NCBI GenBank assembly: GCA_965119745.1
Contig: OZ221973.1
Location: 2,914,001-2,978,000, forward strand
Reading direction: 5' to 3'
Source of the DNA: CAJFUR01 sp904420575
Lineage (GTDB): Bacteria; Actinomycetota; Coriobacteriia; Coriobacteriales; Eggerthellaceae
DNA: 64,000 bases
A program made the translations under genes and the position numbers. Each line of letters opens with the position of its first letter. The first letter of the stretch is position 1. This document shows, one piece after another, positions 40,509-49,760 of this stretch. The notes beneath the pieces are model-generated. The model was not told the DNA's origin. It saw only the letters and a list, made by a program, of their open reading frames with translations, and made no database searches.

Positions 40509-42002
40509 CTACACGATGGGCTGGTAGTCGGTGCCGATGATGACCAGCACGTCCGCTTCGAACGTGTAATAGGACCCGCCGTTGATGGCGCGGCCCGCGC
40601 CCATGGCCTTCACGACGGCGTCCGCCGCCGGGGAGAGCGCCTCGTCGTGGTAGATGACCAGCGTCTCGGGATAGACGGTGTAATCGTCCACGTTGCCGGT
40701 CTCCACCACCTTGAAGCCCTGTGCCTCCAACGTCTTGGTCAGCTGCGCGGCGCTTCCCGTGACGTCGGTGCCGTTGCGCACGGCCACCGTGAAGCTGGCC
40801 GGGTCGACGGCAGGCGCGGCTGCTTCGGGCGCGGCGGGGTCGTCGCCGGCGCGCACGCGGTCCATGAGGTCCGTCCAGTCGCCGCCCGACGCCACGTACT
40901 GCGAGGTTCCGTCAACGCTCGTCTCGTGCCCGGGAACCGATGCCACGTAGGTGGTCTGGAGGCCGCGCAGCGCGTCGGCGAGCGCCATGAGGTCGAGCGT
41001 CTTCCAATCGGTCTGCACGTCGGAGGCGGTCTGGTCCAGCCGCATGATCATCCCCAGGCCATGCGGTTCCATGAGCTTGTTCGCCAGCGCGAAGAAGAAC
41101 GCGGCACGGTTGGCGGCCTGGCTTTCCACCCCGCCGGCATAGTTCTGGGCGCGCAGCAGCGTCAGCGCGGCGGCGCCGTCGAGCGCCTGCTCCCCTTCCG
41201 CCAGATACACGTCTCCCGCCGTGGGGTCGTCCACTTCCTCGGCCACGTTCACGAGGACGCCGCCGACAGCGTCCACCAGATGCGCGATGCCCTCGGCGTC
41301 CGTCCGGGCGAAATGCGACACGTTCACGCCGGCGAAGCCGGCCACCGCCTCCACGAGCGCCGCATCGCCGCCCAGAGCGGCCACGTCGTACAGGGGATGC
41401 GCCGCGCCGTCCGAAAGCTTCACCTGCAGGTTCGACGGCAGGGAGACGACGGTGGCCGCGCGCGCGCCCTCGTCCACCCGCACGAGCAGGTAGGCGTCAG
41501 TCTCCGGTCCCGCCTCGCCCTGGGCGGCGCCCAGGCTCGCCGCGCACAGCAGGTAGTACGGTTCGCCGTCGGTCGCCGCCACCAGCGCCGTCGGCGCGTT
41601 CGAATCGCCGAGCGAAAGCTTTCCGTCCACCGACCCCAGAAACGCGAGCGACCCCACGCCCGCAGCCACGCAGAGCACGACGAAGGCCACGCCCACGACG
41701 GCCACGATGCGGCGCACGCGTGCCTTGCGCTGGATCTCTTCGGCGAACTGCCGGCGGCTCACGCGGCGGGAATAGTCCTGCGAGCTTTCGCCCGAAGCCG
41801 TGGAGGGCGTGACATGGTCGACGATGCCGCGCGCCGCGCGCCGCTTCTTGCGCGAGTTGGAGAAGCCCACAGCCTCGGCGTTCATGCCACGGCGCGACGC
41901 ACGGGCCCGCTGGGGCACGTGCGTGCCAATGGTCGCCGACCGCATGCGGTGAGACGTGAGTTTCGACTGGGTTGCCGTGAACCCTTTCTTGCGTCCGAGC
42001 AT
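40509..42002 (-). CDS. LytR-CpsA-Psr (LCP) family protein with LytR_C domain
   Basis: 497 residues: a basic cytoplasmic tail (1-100), one transmembrane span (IVAVVGVAFVVLCVAAGVGS), an LCP domain (about 135-340) and a C-terminal LytR_C domain (FTVAVRNGTDVTGSAAQLTK). LCP enzymes attach secondary polymers to peptidoglycan from polyprenyl carriers. In place of the usual SIPRD catalytic motif this protein has SLPSNLQV, and the Arg-rich lipid-phosphate site is weak, so it may be a non-catalytic or divergent member. It starts 14 nt after murA and is probably co-transcribed with it. Confidence 0.85.
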   Translation of the reverse strand: MLGRKKGFTATQSKLTSHRMRSATIGTHVPQRARASRRGMNAEAVGFSNSRKKRRAARGIVDHVTPSTASGESSQDYSRRVSRRQFAEEIQRKARVRRIVAVVGVAFVVLCVAAGVGSLAFLGSVDGKLSLGDSNAPTALVAATDGEPYYLLCAASLGAAQGEAGPETDAYLLVRVDEGARAATVVSLPSNLQVKLSDGAAHPLYDVAALGGDAALVEAVAGFAGVNVSHFARTDAEGIAHLVDAVGGVLVNVAEEVDDPTAGDVYLAEGEQALDGAAALTLLRAQNYAGGVESQAANRAAFFFALANKLMEPHGLGMIMRLDQTASDVQTDWKTLDLMALADALRGLQTTYVASVPGHETSVDGTSQYVASGGDWTDLMDRVRAGDDPAAPEAAAPAVDPASFTVAVRNGTDVTGSAAQLTKTLEAQGFKVVETGNVDDYTVYPETLVIYHDEALSPAADAVVKAMGAGRAINGGSYYTFEADVLVIIGTDYQPIV

Positions 42003-42015
42003 GGAGGCGAACCGC

Positions 42016-43302
42016 CTAGCAGGAAACCGGCACGTCGGCAGGCGCGCGGCGCACGTCGGCGCCCAGCGACACCAGCTTGCCCACGTAGTCTTCGTAGCCG
42101 CGGTCGATGTGCTCGATGTGGTGCACGCGCGTCTCGCCTTCCGCCGAGATGCCAGCCAGCACGATGGCCGCGCCCGCCCGCAGGTCGGTGGCCGAAACGG
42201 GGGCGCCCTGCAGCCCCTTCACGCCGCGCACGAGGGCATGGTGCCCCTCGATGGTGATGTCGGCGCCCATGCGGCCCAGCTCGGCCGCGAACATGAACCG
42301 GTTCTCGAACACGTTCTCGGTGATGACTGAGCTGCCTTCGGCGCGGGCCGCCAGCAGCATGAACTGCGCCTGCAGGTCGGTCGGGAAGCCGGGATGCGGC
42401 AATGTCTGGATATCGGTGGGCAGCAGCGCGCCCGTCCGGGCGACCGTGATCCAGCCATCGCCGGTCTGCACGTCGCAACCCATGGCCTGAAGCTTCATGA
42501 GGGCCATGCGCAGGAACGAGGGGTCGATGCCACGCACCGTGACGGGGCCGCCCATGAGCGCGCCGCCGGCCAAGAACGTGCCGGCCTCGATGCGGTCGCC
42601 CACGGTCGTGTGCTCGCAGGGGTGCAGCGACGAGAGCGGCACGCCTTCCACCTCGATGGTGGAGGTGCCGGCACCTTCCACGCGGGCGCCCATGGCAACG
42701 AGCATGTTCGCCAGATCGACGATCTCCGGCTCGCGCGCGGCATTCTCGACGAGCGTCGTTCCCTCGGCGGCCACAGCGGCCATGAGCAGGTTCTCGGTGG
42801 CGCCGACGCTGGGGAATTCCAGCATCACGCTGGCGCCGTGCAGCCCGTGCGGCGTGGTGGCCTCCAGAAAGCCGTGGTCGACGTCGAAATGCACGCCGAG
42901 CGCCTCCAGGCCCACCAGGTGCATGTCGATCTTGCGGGCGCCGATCTGGCAACCGCCCGGCATGGCGACGCGCGCGGTGCCGAAGCGTCCGACGAGCGGC
43001 CCGAGCACCGCGATGCTGGCACGCATCTTGGACACCAGTTCGTACGGGGTCTCGCACCGGGTCACAGCCGACGTGTCCACGACGAGCGCATGGCCGTCGC
43101 GCACGATGTGCGCGCCCAGGCAGTGGAGCACCTCGCCCATGATCTCGATGTCGGAGATGAACGGAACGTTATGGATGACCGACTCGCCTTGCCCCAGCAG
43201 GGCGGCGGCCATGAGCTTGAGCGCCGAGTTCTTGGCTCCCGACACGGCCACTTCCCCCCGGAGCGTGCCGTTGCCCTGCACGATGATGATCTCTTCAGCC
43301 AT
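42016..43302 (-). CDS. murA: MurA, UDP-GlcNAc 1-carboxyvinyltransferase
   Basis: First committed step of peptidoglycan synthesis: transfers enolpyruvate from PEP to UDP-GlcNAc. 428 residues. Active-site Lys in SGAKNSALKLMAAALL; catalytic Cys in MPGGCQIGARKIDMHL. That Cys is the residue alkylated by fosfomycin, so the enzyme should be sensitive. Closing motif VHHIEHIDRGYEDYVGKL. The ATG at 43302 has GGAGGA eight bases upstream. Confidence 0.97.
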   Translation of the reverse strand: MAEEIIIVQGNGTLRGEVAVSGAKNSALKLMAAALLGQGESVIHNVPFISDIEIMGEVLHCLGAHIVRDGHALVVDTSAVTRCETPYELVSKMRASIAVLGPLVGRFGTARVAMPGGCQIGARKIDMHLVGLEALGVHFDVDHGFLEATTPHGLHGASVMLEFPSVGATENLLMAAVAAEGTTLVENAAREPEIVDLANMLVAMGARVEGAGTSTIEVEGVPLSSLHPCEHTTVGDRIEAGTFLAGGALMGGPVTVRGIDPSFLRMALMKLQAMGCDVQTGDGWITVARTGALLPTDIQTLPHPGFPTDLQAQFMLLAARAEGSSVITENVFENRFMFAAELGRMGADITIEGHHALVRGVKGLQGAPVSATDLRAGAAIVLAGISAEGETRVHHIEHIDRGYEDYVGKLVSLGADVRRAPADVPVSC

Positions 43303-43673
43303 GGAAGCGTCCTCCATGCCCGCGCGCTGCGCCCGGGCCTTGCTCGTCTGCGGTTACCGCGCCATCACGGCGGCGCGAGCGTTTCGTCGCCGTCCATTAT
43401 AGGAAGCAATGCCTCCTGTCCCGCACGACTTCACAACGAAAGCAGAACGCCGGGTGAGGGAAGGGGAAGAAAGCGAGGGGGGGGGTGCAGGTTGTCGAAG
43501 CTCGCCGGTTGGCGCAGCAAGACAGCGAGAGGGGCTGAGGTGCGCCAAATTGACCTGATGCAAGGACGGGCTGGGCTTTGGCCCGCCCGTCCGCAGCAGA
43601 AGGTCAAGATGGCGTGCCCCAGCCCCTCGCAGCGTCGAGCAGTTCCGGCGGTCGGCAGACCGCCGGAACCAGA
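43303..43673. other. Intergenic region between tsf and murA, carrying element C
   Basis: 371 nt without a gene. It includes a run of nine G (43477-43485), palindromic element C (43521-43669) and the likely murA promoter area near 43390, where no clear -35/-10 pair was found. Confidence 0.6.
43521..43669. repeat. Palindromic element, copy C, intergenic
   Basis: 149 bp, the same length as copy B. It opens GACAGCGAGA and has long inverted arms (GTGCGCCAAATTGACC on the left, GGTCAAGATGGCGTGCCCC on the right). It has an internal GGACGGGC/GCCCGTCC hairpin, CAGCGTCG (43630-43637), and a perfect 12-bp terminal hairpin (43642-43653 with 43658-43669). The terminal hairpin lies just after the tsf stop and may serve as its terminator. 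Confidence 0.85.
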
Positions 43674-44534
43674 TTACTCGCCCAGCACGAAGCGCTGGAA
43701 GTCCACGATGGCGATGGAGCCGCCCAGGTTCTTGGCGACCTCGGCGGTGTAGTCGGCCACGCTCTGGTCGGGGTTCTTCACGAACGGCTGCTCGGTGAGC
43801 GTGTTCTCCTTGAAGAACTTCTCCAGACGGCCCGTGGCCATCTTCTCCTGGATGGCTTCGGGCTTGCCGGACTCGGCGGCCTGCGCCAGGTAGATGGACC
43901 GCTCGTGCTCCACGACGGCCGGGTCGACCGCGTCGCGGTTCGCAGCCACCGGAGCGGAGGCGGCCACCTGCATGGCCACGTCGCGGCCGTACTGCTTGAA
44001 CTCGGCGGACGCGGGGTCGATGCCCTCCACGTCGAACTTCACGAGCACGCCGATCTTGCCGCCGCCGTGGATGTAGGACGACACGGCGCCGCCCTCCTCC
44101 ACCGCGAAGCGCGACAGCTGGATGTTCTCGCCCAGGGTGTGGATGGCGTCGGTCACGACGGCCTCAACCGTCTCGCCTTCGGCGTCGGCGGCCTTCAGGG
44201 CCTCCAGGTCGGCCGGCTTGGAGGCGAGCGCAGCCTTGGCGATCCTTTCGGCATAGGCCTTGAACTTGTCGTTCATGCCCACGAAGTCGGTCTCGCAGTT
44301 CAGTTCCACGACCGCGCCAGAGGTGGCGTCGTCGGACACGATGGCCATGACGGTGCCTTCGTTGGTGGCGCGGCCGGCCTTCTTGGCGACGGCGGCAAGG
44401 CCGCGCGTGCGCAGCACGTCGACGGCGGCGTCCAGGTCGCCTTCGGCCTCGACGAGCGCCTTCTTGCACTCCATCATGCCGGCACCGGTCATTTCGCGGA
44501 GTTCCTTGACCATGGAAGCGGTGATGTCAGCCAC
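43674..44534 (-). CDS. tsf: Elongation factor Ts
   Basis: Guanine-nucleotide exchange factor for EF-Tu. 286 residues. N-terminal UBA-like domain (MVKELREMTGAGMMECKKAL) and the core motif ELNCETDFVGMND. The start is the GTG at 44534 (VADITASM) with AAAGGAATT upstream; a longer frame to 44621 is rejected. It follows rpsB by 149 nt, the standard rpsB-tsf order. Confidence 0.97.
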   Translation of the reverse strand: MADITASMVKELREMTGAGMMECKKALVEAEGDLDAAVDVLRTRGLAAVAKKAGRATNEGTVMAIVSDDATSGAVVELNCETDFVGMNDKFKAYAERIAKAALASKPADLEALKAADAEGETVEAVVTDAIHTLGENIQLSRFAVEEGGAVSSYIHGGGKIGVLVKFDVEGIDPASAEFKQYGRDVAMQVAASAPVAANRDAVDPAVVEHERSIYLAQAAESGKPEAIQEKMATGRLEKFFKENTLTEQPFVKNPDQSVADYTAEVAKNLGGSIAIVDFQRFVLGE

Positions 44535-44683
44535 GGTGAATTCCTTTCTCTTGCAGCGCCACGCGCGATGCGCCGCGCTGGGGATGGGTCTGGATGCGGA
44601 GCCGCGCCAAAGGAGCGGCACCGCCTCGATCCGGCCGCACCGCGAAAGGTGCGGCCGGAAACGCGTCTCAAGAATCGTGCCGT

Positions 44684-45505
44684 CTATTCGGCGGCGGGAG
44701 CGGCAGCCTCGGGAGCAACCTCCGCCGCAGGGGCCTCGGCGGCGGGAGCGGCCTCGGTCTCGGCGGCCACTTCGACGACCTCTTCGGCCGGAGCGGCGCC
44801 TTCCATGTCGGCAACCGTCACCGGCACGCCCACGCCGGCGATGACCGCGTCGGCGATGAATTCCGCCAGCAGGCGCACCGAGCGGATGGCGTCGTCGTTG
44901 GCCGGGATGCCGTAGTCCACGTCGTCCGGGTCGCAGTTCGTGTCGAGCGTGCCCACCACGGGGATGTCCAGGCGACGGGCCTCGTGGATGGCGATGGCCT
45001 CGCGGTTCGTGTCGATGACGAACACCGCGTCAGGCGTGCGCTTCATGTTGCGGATGCCGTTGAGGTTGGTCTGCAGCTTGGAAAGCTCCTTGCGCAGCAG
45101 GATCTGCTCCTTCTTGGGAAGCACCGCCATGCGGCCGTCGGCCTCCATGGCCTCCAGCTCCTCCATGCGCGTCACGCGCGAGCGGATGGTGACGAAGTTG
45201 GTCAGCATGCCGCCGAGCCAGCGGGCGTTCACGTACGGCATCCCGCAGCGGTTCGCGGCGTCGGCCACGGCCTCCTGCGCCTGCTTCTTCGTGCCCACGA
45301 ACAGCACGGTGCCGCCCTTCTTGGCCAGCTCCGACACGAAGGTGTAGGCCTGGTCGAGGCCGATGAGGGTCTGCTTGAGGTCGATGATGTAGATGTCGCC
45401 GCGGCTGCCGAAGATGTAGGGCTTCATCTTGGGGTTCCAGCGGCGCGTCTGATGGCCGAAGTGGCTGCCCGCATCGAGCAGCGTGGTGATGCTGACTTTC
45501 GTCAT
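44684..45505 (-). CDS. rpsB: 30S ribosomal protein S2
   Basis: 273 residues. Family core from LLDAGSHFGHQTRRWNPKM to RLLAEFIADAVIAG is intact. A tail of about 45 residues after the core is Ala/Glu/Pro-rich, a common actinobacterial extension. The ATG at 45505 (MTKVSITTLL) has GGAGAAAG upstream; the in-frame ATG at 45517 is less likely. First gene of the rpsB-tsf operon. Confidence 0.97.
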   Translation of the reverse strand: MTKVSITTLLDAGSHFGHQTRRWNPKMKPYIFGSRGDIYIIDLKQTLIGLDQAYTFVSELAKKGGTVLFVGTKKQAQEAVADAANRCGMPYVNARWLGGMLTNFVTIRSRVTRMEELEAMEADGRMAVLPKKEQILLRKELSKLQTNLNGIRNMKRTPDAVFVIDTNREAIAIHEARRLDIPVVGTLDTNCDPDDVDYGIPANDDAIRSVRLLAEFIADAVIAGVGVPVTVADMEGAAPAEEVVEVAAETEAAPAAEAPAAEVAPEAAAPAAE

Positions 45506-45879
45506 TGCTTTCTCCATTCGTTAGTCCTCTGCCCGTGGTCATCCCCGGCATCCGCAGCCTTTTTCGGTTGGCCACTGGCGGCGCCAGGTCGCACGAGCAT
45601 GCGTCATTAGAAACTGTTGAATTGTACCACTCCCACGCATATTTGCAAGCGACGTCCGCACGGGAAGCCCACACGCGTCCCCAAACGGCCCCGGACCCGC
45701 CGCGCATCCCGGATGGTACAGGGGGGGGGCGCCCCCAAGCCTCCCCAAGGCCTCCCCCAAGGACTCCCTAGGGAGCCTTCCGCCGAATGGCCCTTCCCCA
45801 CCCGCCGCGCACGAAATATCATAGCCGCGCACGCATATATTGCCGGGGAAGGACATCCGTGCGTTCGGCAAGGGGGGCG
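45506..45879. other. rpsB leader and divergent region before the MFS gene
   Basis: 374 nt. It holds the rpsB promoter (45621-45648), a ~110-nt rpsB leader in which S2 autoregulation would be expected, and a G9 run (45721-45729) followed by CCCCCAAG-type imperfect repeats. No gene is supported. Confidence 0.6.
45621..45648 (-). promoter_or_regulatory. Promoter of rpsB-tsf
   Basis: Minus-strand -35 TTGCAA (45648-45643), a 16-nt spacer, -10 TACAAT (45626-45621). Leader of about 110 nt to the rpsB start. Confidence 0.75.
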
Positions 45880-47139
45880 ATGGGAATGAAAAGCGCTTTG
45901 AAGTCATGGCTCTTGAAGCCGCAGCCTCGGCTGCGCGCGGGAGGGCTGCTCGTCTTGCTGGTGGTGTCCTCGTTCATCACGCCGCTTTCGCTCGACATGT
46001 ACACACCGTCGATACCGCACATGGCGGACTATTTCGACACCGACACGGCCACCGTGAACCTGACGCTCATGGGCTACTACCTGTTCTTTGCGGTGGGCAT
46101 GCTCGTCTTCGGCCCCCTGAGCGACAAGTACGGGCGCAAGCCCCTGCTCGTCGTGGGGATGGTGCTCTACAGCATAGGCAGCGTCTCCTGCGCGCTGGCC
46201 CCCTCCATCGAGGCGCTCATCGCGGTGCGCGTCGTCCAGGCGCTCGGCGCAGGCTCCATGAGCGCGGTGTGCACGGCCGTGGTGAAGGACACCTTCGAGA
46301 TGGAGCGGCGCGAGAAGATACTGGCCCTCATCCAGGTGCTGTTCGTCATCGGGCCCATCGTGGCGCCGATGGCGGGCACGGCGGTCTTGGCGGTGGCCGA
46401 CTGGCGCGGGACGTTCTGGGTGCTGACCGTGGTGGGGGTCGCTTGCCTGGCCCTTTCGCTTCTGTTCAGCGAGACGCTCGACGGGAAAGACAGGTACCGG
46501 GGCAGCCTCGCCAGCACCCTGGGGCGGCTCGTCGTGGTGGCGCGCGATCCGGGTTTCTTCGTCTTCCTCGTCGTCAGCAGCATCTTCGAGATACCGTACA
46601 TGGCCTACGTCTCCGTCGGCTCCTACATCTACATCGACTTCTTCGGCGTGGGAGAGGTGGGCTACAGCCTGTTCTTCGCCGCAGCCGCGGCGGTGATGGC
46701 GGCCGGGCCGGCGGTGTGGCTTTCGGCCTCGAAGCGCGGCATGACGGTGCGGCGCTTCACCACCCTGCTGTTCGTGGCCGTCATATGCGCGGGCGCGGTC
46801 ATGGCGGTGGCCGGGCACCTGAGCCCGTTTCTGTTCTGCGGCTGCTTCGCCGTGCTGGCGCTCGCTGCGGCAAGCATCCGCCCCTACAGCCTGAACATCC
46901 TGCTCGAGCAGCAGGGGCGCGACGCAGGAACCGCCTCGGCCCTGATGAACTGCATGCACGCCGCCCTGGGCTGCATCGGCATGCTGCTGGCCATGCTGCC
47001 GTGGTCAAACTTCATCGTTGGCGTGGGCGTGCTGGCGATCGTGTCCGTAGTCGGGGCGCTCGTCGGCTGGATGGCGCTTCTGCGTTCGCGCGTCCCGCTC
47101 GCCTGCGTGAAAGGCGACGAGCCCGTCTCGCCGCTATAG
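45880..47139 (+). CDS. MFS multidrug efflux transporter, Bcr/CflA type
   Basis: 419 residues with 12 predicted spans. N-terminal Bcr/CflA motif SSFITPLSLDMYTPSIPHMADYF. Loop motif A of the major facilitator family: GPLSDKYGRKPLL. Antiporter motif C-like GPIVAPMAG in span five. A proton-driven exporter of drugs or small metabolites. The ATG at 45880 or 45886 follows AAGGGGGGCG. It is convergent with the OYE-like reductase gene (47257). No regulator is adjacent. Confidence 0.9.
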   Translation: MGMKSALKSWLLKPQPRLRAGGLLVLLVVSSFITPLSLDMYTPSIPHMADYFDTDTATVNLTLMGYYLFFAVGMLVFGPLSDKYGRKPLLVVGMVLYSIGSVSCALAPSIEALIAVRVVQALGAGSMSAVCTAVVKDTFEMERREKILALIQVLFVIGPIVAPMAGTAVLAVADWRGTFWVLTVVGVACLALSLLFSETLDGKDRYRGSLASTLGRLVVVARDPGFFVFLVVSSIFEIPYMAYVSVGSYIYIDFFGVGEVGYSLFFAAAAAVMAAGPAVWLSASKRGMTVRRFTTLLFVAVICAGAVMAVAGHLSPFLFCGCFAVLALAAASIRPYSLNILLEQQGRDAGTASALMNCMHAALGCIGMLLAMLPWSNFIVGVGVLAIVSVVGALVGWMALLRSRVPLACVKGDEPVSPL

Positions 47140-47256
47140 CGCCGCAGGAGGCCGCACCGGGAAGGCGAACGCAGAGCCTCGGCGACCCGCGGCTACGACC
47201 GAGAGCGCACATCGGGCGCGCCTCATTCGCGGCTCGCCCGATGCGGCATGGCGCCT

Positions 47257-49509
47257 CTAAAGCGCTCGCGCAGCAAGATTGCCTGCAGCTATGGCTTCGG
47301 CAATGTTCCAAGGTTTGGCCGCATCGCCGACGACATGCACCTCGATGCCGGACGTTTCCTCGCCAAGCGACGGGTTGGGAAGCATGTCCATCGCCTCGAT
47401 GACGGCATCGCAGGAAAGGGTGATTTCCGCGCCCGTTTCGCCGGCGATCGTCACCTCGCCGTCGCCCACGGAGACGATCTCGGCATGGGGCCATATGCGC
47501 ATGCCGCGCGCAAGGAGCATCGGCTTGACGAAGGTCTTGACCCAATTGGACTGTCCTTTGTCGAACTGGTCCATGGAATCGGGCGTGACCGTGGTCACAT
47601 GCTTGCCTTGCGCCATCAGGTACAGCGCGGCGTCCACCGCCTGCGCGTTCGAGCCGACGATCGTCACCTCGCTGCCGATCTCCGCAGTGAGGAAATCGGG
47701 GAGGGGGATCACCTTCGTGCCGGTCGTTTCTGAAAGCTCCAGGGTGTCGCGAACCCCACCAACGGCTATGATGGCCGCATCGGGTTTCTGATCGGCGATG
47801 AACGACGCGTCCACTTCCGTGCCGGTGACCACGTCCACGCCGGCCACTTCGAGCTGACGTGCGAGATAGGAGCGCAGATCGCTCAGATTCTCATGCGGGC
47901 CCTTTACGGTGCTCGCGAAGTCGAGAAGCCCGCCAACGGCACCGTTCTTTTCGTACAACGTGACGTTGTGGCCTCGCAACGCCGCGATGCGCGCCGCCTC
48001 CATGCCAGCAGGGCCGCCACCAACGACCATGACGTTTTTGACCGTGCCGACGGGCGGCAGGTCGAACCCCTCGGGCATGTCGTCGCGGAAGGCGCGCTGC
48101 GTGCACGCGTTGACGCGGCAATGCTCGTAGGTGTTGCCTTCTTCGTCGTAGTCGAAATGGCAGTGGAGGCAGCGGGTGCACGGCGCTATTTCGTCGATGC
48201 GCCCCTCCTTGAGCTTGTTCGCGTATTGCGGGTCAACCGTAAGCGGACGGTTCATCAGCAGGAAGTCTACCTTGCCTTCCGCAAGCGCCGCCTCGAAGAG
48301 ATCGGGAGCATGGGCCGGGTCCATGTACGTGACGGTGCCCACGGGAATGGAGACGGCGTCCTTGAACTCGCGCGCCACGTCGAGCATCATGCCGCAGCCC
48401 GAGTACTCTGAGATGAGCTTTCCCTGCCAATGCCGGGAAAAGTCGAACTGGGTGCCATAGGCGGTGGTGCCGTCGATGCCGTAACCGGTGAAGTACAGGT
48501 CGGACGCGAACTGGCAGACGTGCATGCCCAAAGGCCCAAGGCGCACGTGCAAGGAATCGGCGCCGGCCGCTTCGAGCATCTTCGCGATCTCCAGGTTCTC
48601 TTCGACGGTGGTCATGAGGGAGCTGTCGCCGAGCGCCTGGTCGTTCTCTTCGATGCCGTTGATGAGCACCTGCACCGCGAAATCGCTCCCGCACGCTTCC
48701 TTGATGCCCTGGATCATCTCGCAGACGAGACGCGCGCGGTTCTCGAACGACTGCGGGCCGTACTCGTCGTCGCGGTGGTTGCGCATGCGCGAGAAGAACG
48801 ACTGCCCGAGGTTGTTGCCGGCCGCGTTGATCTCGACGGCGTCGAACCCCTTGTCCTTGAGCGTCTTGGCGGCCGAAACGGTATCGGCCACGACCAGGCC
48901 TATCTCTTCGCGCGTCAGATCTCCCGCCACGGCCGAGGCGAACTGCCCCGACGAGTCCTTCTGCGTGCCGCTGAACGCAATGCCCATGCAGGATATCTGA
49001 TAGCCCACGTAGGCGCCCTCTTCGTGGATGGCGTCGGCGATGCGCTCGAAGGGGACCTTGTCCATGGACTGGGCGCGCGTGTTGGGGAAATGCTCGTATT
49101 TGTCGGCGCAGTCCTCCATCCACACCAAGTCGATCCCGCCCTGCGCGAAGCTGCGGTAATAGGCGACGATCTCGTCTTCGTTGCCCTGGGTGTCGGAGCC
49201 CGCAGCCGATTTCACCATGCGGTTCGACAGTTCGAGCGAGCCTATCCTGACGCCCGAGAACAAGGTGGCGAGATCGGTGGTGTTTCCCCGGTAGTCGTCG
49301 CTTTGCGGATTGAGCTTCGACGGGGCCTGCCGGACCTCGGCGGACAGGTCCGCCTCGGATGCGCCCGCCGCTCCTTTCTGATCCGCAGGCGCCTTCTCCT
49401 GCGGGGCGCATCCGGCCAGCATCCCTCCCGCCAGAAGGCCACCTGCGGCGGTTGCGGCGGCTCCGGTCAGAAAGCCTCTTCTCGTCAAGCTGGATCCTAC
49501 GTGGGCCAT
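47257..49509 (-). CDS. Tat-exported Old-Yellow-Enzyme/2,4-dienoyl-CoA-reductase-type flavoprotein (BaiCD/BaiH-like)
   Basis: 750 residues. Tat lipoprotein signal (SLTRRGFLTGAAATAAGG ... MLAGC). An FMN-binding TIM barrel (about 60-430) starts LFSGVRIGSLELSNRMVKSA. A 4Fe-4S motif follows near residues 445-470: CTRCLHC, then 13 residues, then C. An FAD domain (VVGGGPAGMEAARIAALRG, about 490) and an NAD-type Rossmann domain (VTIVGSNAQAVDAALYL, about 615) complete it. Family members reduce enoates, bile-acid intermediates or steroids, normally in the cytoplasm; export is unusual. The Cys spacing CX2CX2C differs from the usual CX2CX3C. A membrane LuxR gene lies upstream. Substrate unknown. Confidence 0.9.
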   Translation of the reverse strand: MAHVGSSLTRRGFLTGAAATAAGGLLAGGMLAGCAPQEKAPADQKGAAGASEADLSAEVRQAPSKLNPQSDDYRGNTTDLATLFSGVRIGSLELSNRMVKSAAGSDTQGNEDEIVAYYRSFAQGGIDLVWMEDCADKYEHFPNTRAQSMDKVPFERIADAIHEEGAYVGYQISCMGIAFSGTQKDSSGQFASAVAGDLTREEIGLVVADTVSAAKTLKDKGFDAVEINAAGNNLGQSFFSRMRNHRDDEYGPQSFENRARLVCEMIQGIKEACGSDFAVQVLINGIEENDQALGDSSLMTTVEENLEIAKMLEAAGADSLHVRLGPLGMHVCQFASDLYFTGYGIDGTTAYGTQFDFSRHWQGKLISEYSGCGMMLDVAREFKDAVSIPVGTVTYMDPAHAPDLFEAALAEGKVDFLLMNRPLTVDPQYANKLKEGRIDEIAPCTRCLHCHFDYDEEGNTYEHCRVNACTQRAFRDDMPEGFDLPPVGTVKNVMVVGGGPAGMEAARIAALRGHNVTLYEKNGAVGGLLDFASTVKGPHENLSDLRSYLARQLEVAGVDVVTGTEVDASFIADQKPDAAIIAVGGVRDTLELSETTGTKVIPLPDFLTAEIGSEVTIVGSNAQAVDAALYLMAQGKHVTTVTPDSMDQFDKGQSNWVKTFVKPMLLARGMRIWPHAEIVSVGDGEVTIAGETGAEITLSCDAVIEAMDMLPNPSLGEETSGIEVHVVGDAAKPWNIAEAIAAGNLAARAL

Positions 49510-49760
49510 GTTTCCCCTTCCTTCCTTGCTTGCCTTCCGTCCTTTTTCCGCCCGGTGCCGAGGCCCGGGCGCTTCGCGGACGACCATAGGCCGAAAGGCG
49601 GGCCCGCGCCATGGCCCAAAGGTTCGATTTTGCGCGGCAGAGGGTCGCCCAAAGGGTTGAGACCGCACGTCATGCCTGATCGAAGACGGGCTACGCAAGG
49701 CCTTCCCTGCGGACGCCCCAAAGCCTGCGACAACCCGGATGACCCGAAGAAAGCGTCCGG

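Noticed and set aside
49600..49760. tRNA-like GGTTCGATT upstream of the OYE-like gene
   Set aside because: No cloverleaf stems or CCA end could be folded around it; no tRNA gene was found in the window.
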